A stretch of 64,000 bases of DNA from an uncultured Pelagibacteraceae bacterium (GTDB taxonomy: Bacteria > Pseudomonadota > Alphaproteobacteria > Pelagibacterales > Pelagibacteraceae). Made by a program: the position numbers and the translations under genes. Under the pieces are notes generated by a model. That model worked only from the letters and a program-made list of their open reading frames with translations, made no database searches and was not told where the DNA came from. This document shows, piece by piece, positions 20,613 to 30,263 of this stretch (position 1 is the stretch's first letter; the number at the start of each line of letters is the position of its first letter). The stretch covers positions 1 through 64,000 of the forward strand of contig CACEEO010000002.1 of NCBI GenBank assembly GCA_902558585.1, given 5' to 3'.

Positions 20613-22678
20613 TAATGGGAGTCGATTAGAGAAAAATTAACATAATTGTTGAACGTTTTACACATCATTTGGATTAGTTCCAGTCTATTCTTCTTTATGA
20701 CCTGATCATCTTCGTTAACAATTACATTGTCAAAAAAGTCAAAAACCTCTCTCTTAACACTAGCCAAATTGTCCAATGTTTGAACATAATTTTCATCTTT
20801 ATTAATGCCTGAAAAATATTTCTTTAATTCATTAATTTTTTTAAATAGGTTTTTTTCTAACTCAGTTTTAAAAATACCAGGGTCAGTTGTATTTAATAAT
20901 TCTATTTTATTATTTTTTAATTCACCATCTAAAATGTTTGAGGCTCTTTTATAGCTTGCAATAATATCTAAACCATCTGGTTTGTTAATAATTCTATTTA
21001 AATGTTTAGCTTTATTAAAAATAATAACAGATTGATCCAAATTAAAAGAACTGGTTGATGCTTGAATTATATCATTTCTAATATTTTCTTCCTTCATGTG
21101 ATATTTTAATCTATCCATTAAAAAATCTGATAACTCATTTTGTAAAGATTGATTATCAATTTCAAATCCTTGATCTAAATAAAGGCTTAAAGAATAATTA
21201 ATTAAATCTTTTATTTTAAAATCTTTTTTATTTTCAACTATTATTCTTATTACTCCTAATGCTAATCTTCTTAGAGCATATGGATCTTTAGAACTTGTTG
21301 GTTTTTGATTTAAACCAAAAAAACCAACCAAAGTATCTATCTTATCAGCTAAAGAAAGGGCTATACTAAATGGTTTTTTTGGGACTCTTGAGCCTGAACC
21401 TGTAGGTAAATATTGTTCACTTATGGCCAAAGCCAAATCTTTATCAAATCCTTGTGCAATAGCAAAATAACCTCCCATCACACCTTGTAGTTCTGGGAAT
21501 TCACCCACCAGCTCTGATAATAAATCAACTTTACAAATTGATGCTGATAATTCAACTTTTTCTTTACTAATTAAAAGTTCATCAGATATCATTCCACCCA
21601 ATTTTCTCATTCTTTGAGCTTTATCAAAATAACTTCCTAATCCTCTAAAATAATTCATTGATTTTAAATCAGTAACTTTTTTGACCATATTTTGAGATTT
21701 ATCTTTTTTCCAAAAAAATTCTGCGTCACTTAATCTTGCTTCAACTACTCTTTCATTTCCTAATTTAATTAATCCCTTTTTATCTTTTTTGTTTGCAACC
21801 ACTAAAAACTCATTGGTAATATTTTCTTTATTATCAAATATAGGGAAATATTTTTGATGGTATTGCATGGTAATAATTAATATTTCTTTTGGAATATTTA
21901 AAAATTTCTTATCAAATTCACAAAGAAGGATATTTGGTTGATCTGTTAAATCTACAACCTCATTAAGTAATCTAGGATTATGTTGAATCTTAATATTTTT
22001 ATTTTTTAATATATTGTTGAATTTTTTTTCTATTAACTTTTTTCTTTCATTATGATCGACGATAATGTCCATTTTTTTAAAAAAACTTATATAATTTTTA
22101 AATTCTAAGAATGACTTTTTATTTTCCTCAAATTCTTTATCAATAAAAGTTGAGTTAGAGGATTTTAGGTGATGAAAATTAAAATTTAATTTTTTTTTAT
22201 CAAATACAGCTAGAATTGATTTTAACGGTCTCCCCCAATTTAGGTCAAAAGTTCCCCAATACATTGATTTTTTCCATTGAATTTTACTTAACAATATTGG
22301 GATAAATTTCTCTAGCAATTCATGTGTGTGCAATTTTTTTGATTTTGTCTTGAAGAAATAAAATTCTCCTTTGTCAGTTTTCTTTTGGTAGAGATCCTTT
22401 TTTACGATTTTATTTGACCTAACAAAACCCTCTAGTGCTGCCTCTGGTGACTTGATATTTGGACCTTTAATCTCCTCAGATTTTAGTACAACATTTTTTT
22501 GAACTCCTTCAAACAATACCACTAGTCTGTTGGGTGTTGAGTATGATGAACTTTTTTTAAATAAAATTGATTTTTCTAAAAAAAAATCATTAAAACTTTT
22601 AAGTAAGTCTTCCCTTAAATTTTGTTGAAGATTTGAGGGTATTTCTTCACTAAATAATTCTAAAAAAAACTCTGGCAT
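20612..22678 (-). CDS. glyS: Glycyl-tRNA synthetase beta subunit
   Basis: Large subunit of the heterotetrameric bacterial GlyRS; contributes tRNA recognition. 688 residues, starting [18 protein letters not shown], the usual beta-subunit N-terminus. The conserved DAEFFWKKD and FRGLGSYFDKAQR segments are present, as is the ELVGEFPELQGVMGGYFA block. A C-terminal DALR-like anticodon-binding domain completes it. It is very lysine- and asparagine-rich. Its ATG shares one base with the glyQ stop and its stop shares one base with ppdK, so all three are translationally coupled. Confidence 0.96.
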   Translation of the reverse strand: MPEFFLELFSEEIPSNLQQNLREDLLKSFNDFFLEKSILFKKSSSYSTPNRLVVLFEGVQKNVVLKSEEIKGPNIKSPEAALEGFVRSNKIVKKDLYQKKTDKGEFYFFKTKSKKLHTHELLEKFIPILLSKIQWKKSMYWGTFDLNWGRPLKSILAVFDKKKLNFNFHHLKSSNSTFIDKEFEENKKSFLEFKNYISFFKKMDIIVDHNERKKLIEKKFNNILKNKNIKIQHNPRLLNEVVDLTDQPNILLCEFDKKFLNIPKEILIITMQYHQKYFPIFDNKENITNEFLVVANKKDKKGLIKLGNERVVEARLSDAEFFWKKDKSQNMVKKVTDLKSMNYFRGLGSYFDKAQRMRKLGGMISDELLISKEKVELSASICKVDLLSELVGEFPELQGVMGGYFAIAQGFDKDLALAISEQYLPTGSGSRVPKKPFSIALSLADKIDTLVGFFGLNQKPTSSKDPYALRRLALGVIRIIVENKKDFKIKDLINYSLSLYLDQGFEIDNQSLQNELSDFLMDRLKYHMKEENIRNDIIQASTSSFNLDQSVIIFNKAKHLNRIINKPDGLDIIASYKRASNILDGELKNNKIELLNTTDPGIFKTELEKNLFKKINELKKYFSGINKDENYVQTLDNLASVKREVFDFFDNVIVNEDDQVIKKNRLELIQMMCKTFNNYVNFSLIDSH

Positions 22679-23583
22679 TATTTTTGACTATCTAACCAAA
22701 CACCTGCTGCAGATTTTGTAATATCTCTTATTCTAGCAATATAACCTGCTCTTTGTGCAACACTGATTGCACCTCTTGCATCTAAAATATTAAACACATG
22801 ACTGGCTTTTAAACATTGATCATATGCTGGTAAAGAAATTTTTTTTTCTACCAAACCTTTTGCCTCAGACTCATGCATTTCAAACATTTTCAAAAGTGTT
22901 TCTACATTCGCGTGTTCAAAATTGTATGCTGAAAATTCTTTTTCAGCTTGATGAAATACTTCGTGATATTTTACACCTTCATCATTCCACAACAAATCAT
23001 AAACGTTTTTTTCTTTTTGAGTGAACATACAAATTCTTTCTAAACCATAAGTGATTTCAACTGATACAGGTTTGCAATCAAATCCAGCCATTTGTTGAAA
23101 ATAGGTGAATTGAGTAATTTCCATTCCATCACACCATACTTCCCATCCCAATCCTGCAGCACCTAATGTTGGACTTTCCCAATCATCTTCAACAAACCTT
23201 ATATCATGATCATTATGATCTATTCCTATAGTAGATAAACTATTTAAATAAAGTTTTTTTATATTTTCAGGGGAAGGTTTAATTAAAACTTGAAATTGAT
23301 AATAGTGTTGCAACCTGTTTGGATTATCTCCATATCTTCCATCTGTAGGTCTTCTTGATGGTTGTACGTAAGCTGCTTTCCATGGTTTATTTCCAAGTGA
23401 TCTTAGGGTAGTAGCTGGATGAAAAGTTCCTGCACCAACCTCCATATCATAAGGCTGAAGAATAATGCATCCTTTTTTACTCCAAAATTTCTGAAGATTT
23501 AAAATTGTATCTTGGAATGTTTGAATTTTTTTTTTTTCTTTCTTTGCTTTAGAAACCATATCTTTGCCAAATTGATCTTTCAT
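22678..23583 (-). CDS. glyQ: Glycyl-tRNA synthetase alpha subunit
   Basis: Catalytic subunit that activates glycine. The diagnostic sequence from [20 protein letters not shown] onwards is present, with [36 protein letters not shown] and [19 protein letters not shown]. The first ATG (23583) overlaps the protease gene by 35 bases. A second in-frame ATG at 23559 would cut the overlap to 11, and neither has a convincing Shine-Dalgarno. The class II alpha-beta form is expected in alphaproteobacteria. Confidence 0.96.
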   Translation of the reverse strand: MKDQFGKDMVSKAKKEKKKIQTFQDTILNLQKFWSKKGCIILQPYDMEVGAGTFHPATTLRSLGNKPWKAAYVQPSRRPTDGRYGDNPNRLQHYYQFQVLIKPSPENIKKLYLNSLSTIGIDHNDHDIRFVEDDWESPTLGAAGLGWEVWCDGMEITQFTYFQQMAGFDCKPVSVEITYGLERICMFTQKEKNVYDLLWNDEGVKYHEVFHQAEKEFSAYNFEHANVETLLKMFEMHESEAKGLVEKKISLPAYDQCLKASHVFNILDARGAISVAQRAGYIARIRDITKSAAGVWLDSQK

Positions 23584-24355
23584 CTAAAATACTTGCTATT
23601 TGATCTACTTGATTGCTAGATGAAGAAAGTTTTTGACTTAACCATCCTTTTGATTTTTCAAATTTTTTAATAATTACATCTTCACCAAATTTATCTTTTA
23701 GTATTTCATGTGCGTTACCTATTCCGTCAATCAATCCTAAATTTTTTGCTTTACTACCTGACCAAAACTCACCTGAAAAAAGTTCTACATCAGCTTTGTT
23801 TAATTTTGATCCTCTGCTTTTTTCAACAACATCTATAAAGTCTTTATGAAGATCCAATTGAATATTTTTTAATCTTTCAATATCTTCGTTTTTTTCTTCT
23901 AAAAATGGATCAAGTGTGCTTTTGTTTTTACCAGCAGTATGAACTCTTCTTTCGACCCCAATTTTTTTTATCAACTCAGTAAATCCAAAAGAAGAATATA
24001 TCACTCCTATAGATCCAATTATTGAACTTGAATTTGCATAAATTTCGTCCCCAGCACAAGAAATCAAATAACCTCCAGAAGCTGCTACGTCTTCAGCGAA
24101 TACAATAACTTTTTTTTTGTGCTTTTTTGCTTGTTGTCTGATAAAACTGTAGATTAAATGAGATTGAACTGGTGATCCTCCTGGAGAATTGATTGATATA
24201 GCGACACATGACGCTTTTTTCAGAGAAAAAGCCTTTTTAATTTGTTCTTCTTGACCTGCAAAATCAATACCTTGTTTAAATTTTCCTGCATTACCAATAA
24301 CCCCGCTTAATTTTAAGTGAGCAACAATTTTTTTCTTTTTAAAAAAAGAGAACAT
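23549..24355 (-). CDS. SohB/SppA-like serine protease, peptidase family S49
   Basis: Ser/Lys signal-peptide-peptidase-type protease. 268 residues; Ser93 in [13 protein letters not shown] is the expected nucleophile and a lysine in [12 protein letters not shown] (143 or 145) the general base. [13 protein letters not shown] forms the oxyanion side. The N-terminus ([18 protein letters not shown]) lacks a clear membrane span, unlike E. coli SohB, so it may be peripheral or cytoplasmic. It lies upstream of glyQ with overlap, which is common genomic company and not evidence of shared function. Confidence 0.87.
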   Translation of the reverse strand: MFSFFKKKKIVAHLKLSGVIGNAGKFKQGIDFAGQEEQIKKAFSLKKASCVAISINSPGGSPVQSHLIYSFIRQQAKKHKKKVIVFAEDVAASGGYLISCAGDEIYANSSSIIGSIGVIYSSFGFTELIKKIGVERRVHTAGKNKSTLDPFLEEKNEDIERLKNIQLDLHKDFIDVVEKSRGSKLNKADVELFSGEFWSGSKAKNLGLIDGIGNAHEILKDKFGEDVIIKKFEKSKGWLSQKLSSSSNQVDQIASILDERSIWQRYGF

Positions 24356-24468
24356 AGGTATGTCTTATAGAATTATTTATTGAATATAAAGACTACTTAT
24401 AATTGAAGAAACTGGTGCGTCAATTGATAAGTAATATATATAAACAAATTATACTAATTTAAAATGTT

Positions 24469-25482
24469 ATGGGAACAGTTGTACAGCTTAAAAATCAGAT
24501 AAATGATTCATATTTTCAGCTTAAAGACTCGGTTGAAGAAAAACTGGTTTTAACCGAAGAAAAAATAAAATCAAAATTATCTAGTGATGTACAGCTGGTT
24601 CAAAAAATGACAGATTATCATATAGAAACTGGAGGAAAAAGACTAAGAGCTTTACTAACATTGGGTAGTGCAAAATTATGTGGTTACTCTAAAGGCTCTA
24701 GAGATATAAATTTAGCTGCGTGTGTTGAATTAATTCACAGCGCTACGTTGATGCATGATGACGTAATTGATGAAGGCACTGTTAGAAGAGGGAAAGAAAC
24801 TTTAAACAAAGTTTGGGATAATCATTCGTCAGTTTTAATAGGAGATTATCTTTTGAGTAGATGTTTTGAAATGATGGTAGAAGACGGAAACCTAGAAGTT
24901 TTAAAATTATTATCTTCCACTTCATCTAAAATTGCTCAAGGAGAAGTTCTACAACTTCAACACAAAGGTGAAGTTGATATGCTGGAAGAAACATATTTAA
25001 AAATCATCTCAGCTAAAACTGCTGAGTTATTTGCAGCAGCAACTAAAGTTGGCGCAATTTTATCTGATGCAGAAAATAAAGAAAAAGATGCTTTAGAATT
25101 TTATGGAAGAAACTTGGGATTAACTTTTCAAATAGCAGACGACACACTAGACTATAATGCTGAGCTCAAACTATTTGGTAAAAAAATTGGTCAAGATTTT
25201 TTTGAAGGAAAAATTACCTTACCAATAATTTTACTTTTTCAAAAATTAGGGAATGATGAAAAGAAAATTTTATCAAATATGTTTAAAAAAGAGTTAAGAA
25301 CAAAAGATGAATTTAATGAAATTATTGCTCTTATAAATAAGTATAAAATAATTCAGGAATGCTATCAAAAAGCACAGCACTATATAAATTTAGCTTCAAA
25401 TTCTCTAAGTGTATTTAAAGACTCTGAAGAAAAAAGTATACTTAAAAGATTAACATCATTTAGTTTATCAAGAAATTTTTAA
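24469..25482 (+). CDS. ispB: Long-chain polyprenyl diphosphate synthase (octaprenyl/decaprenyl type)
   Basis: Extends farnesyl diphosphate to the ubiquinone side chain. 337 residues with the first Asp-rich motif DDVID at 97-101 (SATLMHDDVIDEGTVRRG) and the second in TFQIADDTLDYNA near 222-228. GGKRLRALLTLGSAKL is the usual helix before it. Small residues before the first motif are consistent with a long-chain product. Two overlapping ATGs occur at 24464 and 24469; only the second is in frame. It is divergent from the protease gene across 113 bases and overlaps pdxH tail-to-tail by four bases. Chain length cannot be fixed from sequence. Confidence 0.93.
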   Translation: MGTVVQLKNQINDSYFQLKDSVEEKLVLTEEKIKSKLSSDVQLVQKMTDYHIETGGKRLRALLTLGSAKLCGYSKGSRDINLAACVELIHSATLMHDDVIDEGTVRRGKETLNKVWDNHSSVLIGDYLLSRCFEMMVEDGNLEVLKLLSSTSSKIAQGEVLQLQHKGEVDMLEETYLKIISAKTAELFAAATKVGAILSDAENKEKDALEFYGRNLGLTFQIADDTLDYNAELKLFGKKIGQDFFEGKITLPIILLFQKLGNDEKKILSNMFKKELRTKDEFNEIIALINKYKIIQECYQKAQHYINLASNSLSVFKDSEEKSILKRLTSFSLSRNF

Positions 25483-26105
25483 GGACTTAATAAAGACTTT
25501 ATCCACTTCCCGGAGTTATCTTTATTATATTTTAATCTCTCGTGGATTCTATTCTCACCATCTAGCCAAAATTCAATACTATCTGGAGATAAAATCCATC
25601 CAGACCAATTACTTGGTCTTGGTACATCTGATTTGTTGCTATATTTTTTTTTGTAATCTTGTATAGATTTTAACAATTGTTCTCGCGAATTTAATTCTTC
25701 ACTTTGTTTAGAAGCCCATGCTCCTATTCGACTTTCATACGCTCTAGATGAATAATATTCATCTGCAACCTGATCAGAAACTAATGATACCTTTCCGCTA
25801 ATTCTTATTTGTCTTAAGAGGCTTTTCCAATGGAAACACATCGCAGCATACGGATTTTCTTTTAATTCATTTCCCTTTTGACTATTTAAATTTGTATAAA
25901 ATACAAATCCATCTTTGTTGGAATCTTTAAGTAAAACCATTCTAACTGAAGGAATGTTGTTTTTATCTGATGTGGCCAGAGCAACAGCGTTTGGATCATT
26001 TGGCTCAGTTTTCTTTGCTTCCTCCATCCATTCATGAAATAAATGAATTGGATCATCTATATCAAGAAAGCAACTATTAAGACCTAAAGAGTTTTTTTGA
26101 TTCAT
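25479..26105 (-). CDS. pdxH: Pyridoxamine/pyridoxine 5'-phosphate oxidase
   Basis: FMN enzyme that forms pyridoxal 5'-phosphate. 208 residues with the FMN-binding split-barrel. ALATSDKNNIPSVRMVLLKD and GFVFYTNLNSQKGNELKENPYAAMCFHW are near-canonical, and the C-terminal domain shows SRIGAWASKQSE and FWLDGENRIHERLKY. Start chosen at 26105. Its 33-base upstream gap is shared with the divergent aroC. PLP made here serves many aminotransferases and is compatible with vitamin salvage. Confidence 0.95.
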   Translation of the reverse strand: MNQKNSLGLNSCFLDIDDPIHLFHEWMEEAKKTEPNDPNAVALATSDKNNIPSVRMVLLKDSNKDGFVFYTNLNSQKGNELKENPYAAMCFHWKSLLRQIRISGKVSLVSDQVADEYYSSRAYESRIGAWASKQSEELNSREQLLKSIQDYKKKYSNKSDVPRPSNWSGWILSPDSIEFWLDGENRIHERLKYNKDNSGKWIKSLLSP

Positions 26106-26125
26106 AATTTAAACAAAATAATCTA

Positions 26126-26131
26126 TATAAT
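26126..26131 (+). promoter_or_regulatory. Candidate -10 box of aroC
   Basis: Perfect TATAAT seven bases upstream of the aroC ATG (26139) in a 33-base divergent gap with pdxH. No Shine-Dalgarno lies between it and the ATG, which would fit a leaderless mRNA. I do not see a good -35 at the usual distance, and AT richness makes TATAAT cheap by chance. Confidence 0.35.
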
Positions 26132-26138
26132 ATAAATA

Positions 26139-27221
26139 ATGTCATTTAATACTTTTGGAAAGCTATTTCGTTTCACAACTTGGGGAGAATCTCATGGACC
26201 TGCAATTGGTTGTATTGTTGATGGTTGTCCTCCAAACATAAATCTTAAAGAACAAGATATTCAAATAGAATTAGACAAAAGAAAACCAGGACAATCTAAA
26301 TTTACAACTCAGAGAAAAGAGGATGATAAAGTTCAAATATTGTCAGGAGTATTTGAGGGTAAAACTACAGGAACTCCTATTTCTCTCATAATCCACAACA
26401 AAGATATGAGATCCAAAGATTATAGTAATATTAAAGATAAGTTCAGACCAGGTCATGCAGATTTTACTTATTTTAAAAAATATGGAATTAGAGACTATAG
26501 AGGTGGTGGTAGATCTTCTGCTAGAGAAACTGCAGCACGAGTTGCGGCCGGTGCAATAGCAAAAGTTGTACTTCAAAAAAAATTAGGTAAAAAATTTAGA
26601 GTAATTGGTGCAGTAACTCAGTTAGGAATTCTTGGATGTGATACAAATCAATGGAACGATAAAGTAATTTCAAAAAATCCATTTTTTTGTCCAGATAAAT
26701 CAATGATTAAATTATGGGAAAAATATTTGCTTGGTGTTAGAAAGTCAGGATCCTCATGTGGAGCAGTGATTGAAATAAGAGCAAGAGGTATCCCAGTTGG
26801 TTTAGGTGCTCCAATTTATTCAAAATTGGATACTGACATAGCTTCAGGTCTAATGAGTATTAATGCTGTTAAAGGTGTAAATATTGGTGCAGGAATGAAC
26901 TCAGCACAATTAAGTGGAGAACAAAATTCAGATGAAATTTCTTCAAAAGGAAATAAATTAAAATTCAATTCAAATAAAGCGGGTGGAATTCTTGGTGGAA
27001 TTTCTACGGGCCAAGAAATTATTGCATCTTTTGCTGTCAAACCAACATCGTCAATTTTAACTAGTAGAAAAACTATAAATAAATTTGGGAAAAATACTTC
27101 AATATCTGTTAAAGGTAGACATGATCCTTGTGTAGGAATTAGAGCTGTACCAATTGGTGAAGCTATGATGAACTGTGTTTTACTTGACCACTACTTAATG
27201 AATAAAGCTCAATGTAGTTAG
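26139..27221 (+). CDS. aroC: Chorismate synthase
   Basis: Last shikimate-pathway step: trans elimination of phosphate from EPSP with reduced FMN. The 360 residues include all three signatures: [17 protein letters not shown] near the N-terminus, the central [18 protein letters not shown], and [17 protein letters not shown] near the C-terminus. Normal length. It converges on dxs with six bases between the two stop codons and no terminator between them. Confidence 0.97.
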   Translation: MSFNTFGKLFRFTTWGESHGPAIGCIVDGCPPNINLKEQDIQIELDKRKPGQSKFTTQRKEDDKVQILSGVFEGKTTGTPISLIIHNKDMRSKDYSNIKDKFRPGHADFTYFKKYGIRDYRGGGRSSARETAARVAAGAIAKVVLQKKLGKKFRVIGAVTQLGILGCDTNQWNDKVISKNPFFCPDKSMIKLWEKYLLGVRKSGSSCGAVIEIRARGIPVGLGAPIYSKLDTDIASGLMSINAVKGVNIGAGMNSAQLSGEQNSDEISSKGNKLKFNSNKAGGILGGISTGQEIIASFAVKPTSSILTSRKTINKFGKNTSISVKGRHDPCVGIRAVPIGEAMMNCVLLDHYLMNKAQCS

Positions 27222-27227
27222 CTTAAA

Positions 27228-29144
27228 TTAATTTTTCACAACTCTTATTGTCTCCTTTTGAAACAAAATATCAGCAATTTTCTTAGAAATTTGAGAACTG
27301 TTTAATCCAGCTTTATCGTACATTTTTTTTGGATCATCTTGTTCAATGAATTCATCTGGTAAAGTCATTGATCTAAATTTTAAACCTTTATCAAATACTC
27401 CTCTTTCAGCTAATAAATTTTTAACATGAGAACCGAAACCACCTATTGATCCCTCTTCAATAGTTATCATAAGCTCATGTTCCTTAGCAGATTTTAGTAT
27501 AAGTTCTTCGTCTAAAGGCTTTGCAAATCTGGCGTCTATCAAAGTTGTTGAAACTCCTTTTGCTTTTAATTCCTCTAAAGCTAACTTGCACTCCTCAAGT
27601 CGAGTACCGAGGTTTAAAATACAAACTTGTGTCCCTTGCTGAACGACTCTCCCTTTACCAATTTCAATTTTTTCATCTATTGATGGGAGATCAACACCTA
27701 CTCCAGATCCTCTTGGATATCTAATTGCAGAAGGTCTGTCATTTATATCTACTGAAGTATTAATCATTTTAACTAGTTCAGATTCATCACTTGCTGCCAT
27801 TACTACAAAGTTAGGTAAAGTTGATAAGTAAGTTATATCAAATGAACCAGCATGTGTTGATCCATCAGCACCAACTAATCCTGCTCTATCTATCGCAAAT
27901 CTAACTGGTAAACTTTGGATGGCAACATCGTGGACAACTTGATCATACGCTCTTTGTAAAAATGTAGAATAAATTGCAGCATATGGTTTGTATCCTTCGG
28001 TTGCTAGACCGGCTGCAAAAGTTACAGCATGTTGTTCCGCTATTCCAACATCAAACATTCTATTTGGAAACTCCTTGCCAAAAATATCCATGCCAGTCCC
28101 TCCTGGCATCGCTGCTGTTATTCCTACTATTTTGCTATCTTTTTTAGCATGTTTAACTAACGTGTTTGCAAATACTTTTGTATAAGCTGGAAGGTTTGAT
28201 TTGCTCTTTACTTGTTCGCCAGTCTCAACATTAAATTTTGACACTCCATGATAATGATCATTTGCTTTTTCTGCATAAGAATAACCTTTTCCTTTTTGAG
28301 TTTTTATATGAATCATTATAGGACCCTCATGTCTTGATTCTTTTGCATTTTTTAAAATTGGAACTAGGCTCGATAAATCATGACCATCTATAGGACCTGC
28401 ATAATAAAAACCTAGTGAACTAAACAATGTACCTCCAGTAACTGCTGAACGGAAAAAATCCTCTGCTTTTCCTGCTTTGGCGCTAAATCTTTTTGAAAAT
28501 GCAGATGTAATTAATTTTAAAGTTTCTCTAAGACTAAAATATATTTTACCCGTAAATAATTTTGCCAAGTAAGTTCTCATTGCTCCAACTGGTTTTGCAA
28601 TTGACATGTCGTTATCATTTAAAATTACAATCATTTTTGTCTTAGATGCTCCAGCATTATTCATAGCTTCGTAGGCCATACCTGCACTAATTGCTCCATC
28701 ACCTATGACAGCTATTACATTGGAAGATTTATTTTCTAATTTATTTGCCTCAGCAATTCCTAATGCTGATGAAATAGATGTTGAACTATGGGCTGCTCCA
28801 AATGGGTCATACTCACTTTCAGATCTTTTTGTAAAACCTGATAAACCATCACCCTGTCGTAAAGTTCTAATCTTATCTTTTCTTCCAGTTAAAATTTTGT
28901 GAGGGTAAGATTGATGACCAACATCCCATATTAATTTATCATTTGGTGTATCAAAAACATAATGAAGTGCGACTGTCAATTCAACCACTCCCAAACCAGC
29001 ACCAAGATGACCTCCTGTTTCTGAAACAGCACTTATCATTTCCTCCCTCACCTCATCTGCTACTTTTTGTAAATTATCTTCAGAAACTTTTCTTAAATCA
29101 GATGGAAAGTTGATATTATTTAAAAATTGATAATTTTTTTTCAT
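27228..29144 (-). CDS. dxs: 1-deoxy-D-xylulose-5-phosphate synthase
   Basis: Thiamine-diphosphate enzyme joining pyruvate and glyceraldehyde 3-phosphate, the entry to the MEP isoprenoid pathway. 638 residues: [15 protein letters not shown], the ThDP motif [18 protein letters not shown] ending in NDNDMSI, the Pyr domain with [15 protein letters not shown], and a C-terminal transketolase domain. Its ATG forms an ATGA overlap with the restored ispA reading frame (29141-29144), so the two genes are designed to be coupled. Operon xseB-ispA-dxs, as in many proteobacteria. Confidence 0.97.
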   Translation of the reverse strand: MKKNYQFLNNINFPSDLRKVSEDNLQKVADEVREEMISAVSETGGHLGAGLGVVELTVALHYVFDTPNDKLIWDVGHQSYPHKILTGRKDKIRTLRQGDGLSGFTKRSESEYDPFGAAHSSTSISSALGIAEANKLENKSSNVIAVIGDGAISAGMAYEAMNNAGASKTKMIVILNDNDMSIAKPVGAMRTYLAKLFTGKIYFSLRETLKLITSAFSKRFSAKAGKAEDFFRSAVTGGTLFSSLGFYYAGPIDGHDLSSLVPILKNAKESRHEGPIMIHIKTQKGKGYSYAEKANDHYHGVSKFNVETGEQVKSKSNLPAYTKVFANTLVKHAKKDSKIVGITAAMPGGTGMDIFGKEFPNRMFDVGIAEQHAVTFAAGLATEGYKPYAAIYSTFLQRAYDQVVHDVAIQSLPVRFAIDRAGLVGADGSTHAGSFDITYLSTLPNFVVMAASDESELVKMINTSVDINDRPSAIRYPRGSGVGVDLPSIDEKIEIGKGRVVQQGTQVCILNLGTRLEECKLALEELKAKGVSTTLIDARFAKPLDEELILKSAKEHELMITIEEGSIGGFGSHVKNLLAERGVFDKGLKFRSMTLPDEFIEQDDPKKMYDKAGLNSSQISKKIADILFQKETIRVVKN

Positions 29145-30014
29145 TTTTTTCTATTCAATATATAGCCTAATGTTTCATTTATTTTTTCAGATCTTGAACC
29201 ATATTTTTTTAAATTCTTATTAATATCTTTTATTATCTTATCACAATACTTAAGTGAGTCATCATAGCCTATTAAATTTATAAGTGTTGCCTTGCCTTTT
29301 TTTTGATCTTTTCCTGTTTTTTTCCCAGCTTCCTTAGAATTACTTTTCAGATCAATTAAATCATCAGCTATTTGGAATAATAGACCAATTTTTGATCCAA
29401 TATTTTCAAAAAATTTAATTTCTTGAATTGTTTTTTTTCTTAATTATTGCTGGAGCTGCACAACAAAAACTAAATAACATTCCAGTTTTTTTTATTTCCA
29501 TTTCTAATATTTTATTCCTTGATATTTTCTTTCTCTCATAACTTAAATCTAAATATTGCCCACCAGCTATTCCTAAATGTCCTGAACATTCTGATAATTT
29601 TTTGATTAGGTTGATCTTTATCTTTTCATTTAATTTCAATTTAGGACTTGATAAAATTTCAAAAGCTAAAGTCAGTAATGAATTTCCTGCTAGAACTGCT
29701 GTAGACTCACCAAATTTAATGTGAGCTGAAGGTTTTCCTCTTCTTATATCATCATCATCCATACAGGGTAGATCATCATGAATAAGAGAGTAAGCATGAA
29801 TACATTCAACGGCCGACCCAACTATTATCAATGTTTTATAATCTATTGAAAATAACGACCCTAAGTCGATTAAGATTTTAGATCTTATTTTTTTTCCACC
29901 TGGAAACAAACCATACTTCATTGGTGACATTAGCTGAGAGTATTTCTGTGAATTAATATATTTTTTAAGAAATATATTTGTATCCTTAGCTATTTTATTA
30001 AGCTGTTTTTTCAT
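29141..30014 (-). CDS. ispA: Farnesyl (geranyl) diphosphate synthase IspA, frame broken in an A8 run
   Basis: Makes FPP from IPP and DMAPP/GPP. The open frame from the ATG at 30014 carries the first Asp-rich motif ([22 protein letters not shown]) but stops at 29415 after 199 residues, just past an eight-A run on the coding strand (29431-29438). Dropping one A restores a frame that continues with the second Asp-rich motif ([12 protein letters not shown]), then [18 protein letters not shown], and ends at TGA 29141-29143 inside an ATGA overlap with dxs. The restored protein is 290 residues, near the usual 299. The interrupted one would lack the second motif and be inactive. Sequencing or assembly error, slippage, or a real mutation are all possible. 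xseB overlaps its start. Confidence 0.9.
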
Positions 30015-30246
30015 ATTTTTTAGTTATCTCTTTAATCTTTTTATTTGTCTCTTCTCCAATAGATTTAAAATTTTTATGAAATTTCTTTTCAATAATATTA
30101 TTTAATTTTAGAAGTTCTTGATAACTGTCAACTGAATTGTTTAAATCATTTTCCTTCTCAAGGGATTCGATAATCTTATTTGCTTTTTCTGTAAGCTCCT
30201 CAACTGAATAGTGGTCATAATCAAGTGGTAATATTTTATCTTTCAT
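29998..30246 (-). CDS. xseB: Exodeoxyribonuclease VII small subunit
   Basis: Small partner of XseA in ssDNA exonuclease VII. The 82 residues include the family core YDHYSVEELTEKANKIIESLEKENDLNNSVDSYQELLKLN, almost wholly helical, with a longer charged C-terminus. It overlaps ispA by 17 bases, matching the xseB-ispA-dxs order seen across proteobacteria. It is divergent from sua5 with only 17 bases between start codons. Confidence 0.9.
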   Translation of the reverse strand: MKDKILPLDYDHYSVEELTEKANKIIESLEKENDLNNSVDSYQELLKLNNIIEKKFHKNFKSIGEETNKKIKEITKKYEKTA

Positions 30247-30251
30247 ATAAT
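30246..30251 (+). promoter_or_regulatory. Candidate -10 box of sua5, overlapping the xseB start codon
   Basis: TATAAT at 30246-30251, whose first base is also part of the xseB start codon on the other strand (30244-30246). It lies 12 bases before the sua5 ATG, giving a leader of about five bases. No convincing -35 is seen, because that position would fall within the xseB coding sequence. Confidence 0.3.
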
Positions 30252-30263
30252 AATTATTAATAC

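Noticed and set aside
24411-24421. Eleven-base match to the 3' end of tRNA-Arg (AACTGGTGCG region) upstream of ispB, considered as an attachment site or tRNA remnant
   Set aside because: Too short, no second arm or integrase, and no tRNA-like fold around it.
23584-24468. Glycine riboswitch near glyQ-glyS or upstream of ispB
   Set aside because: The glyQ upstream region is protease coding sequence, and the 113-base gap before ispB shows no tandem aptamer-like pairing or conserved purine-rich core.
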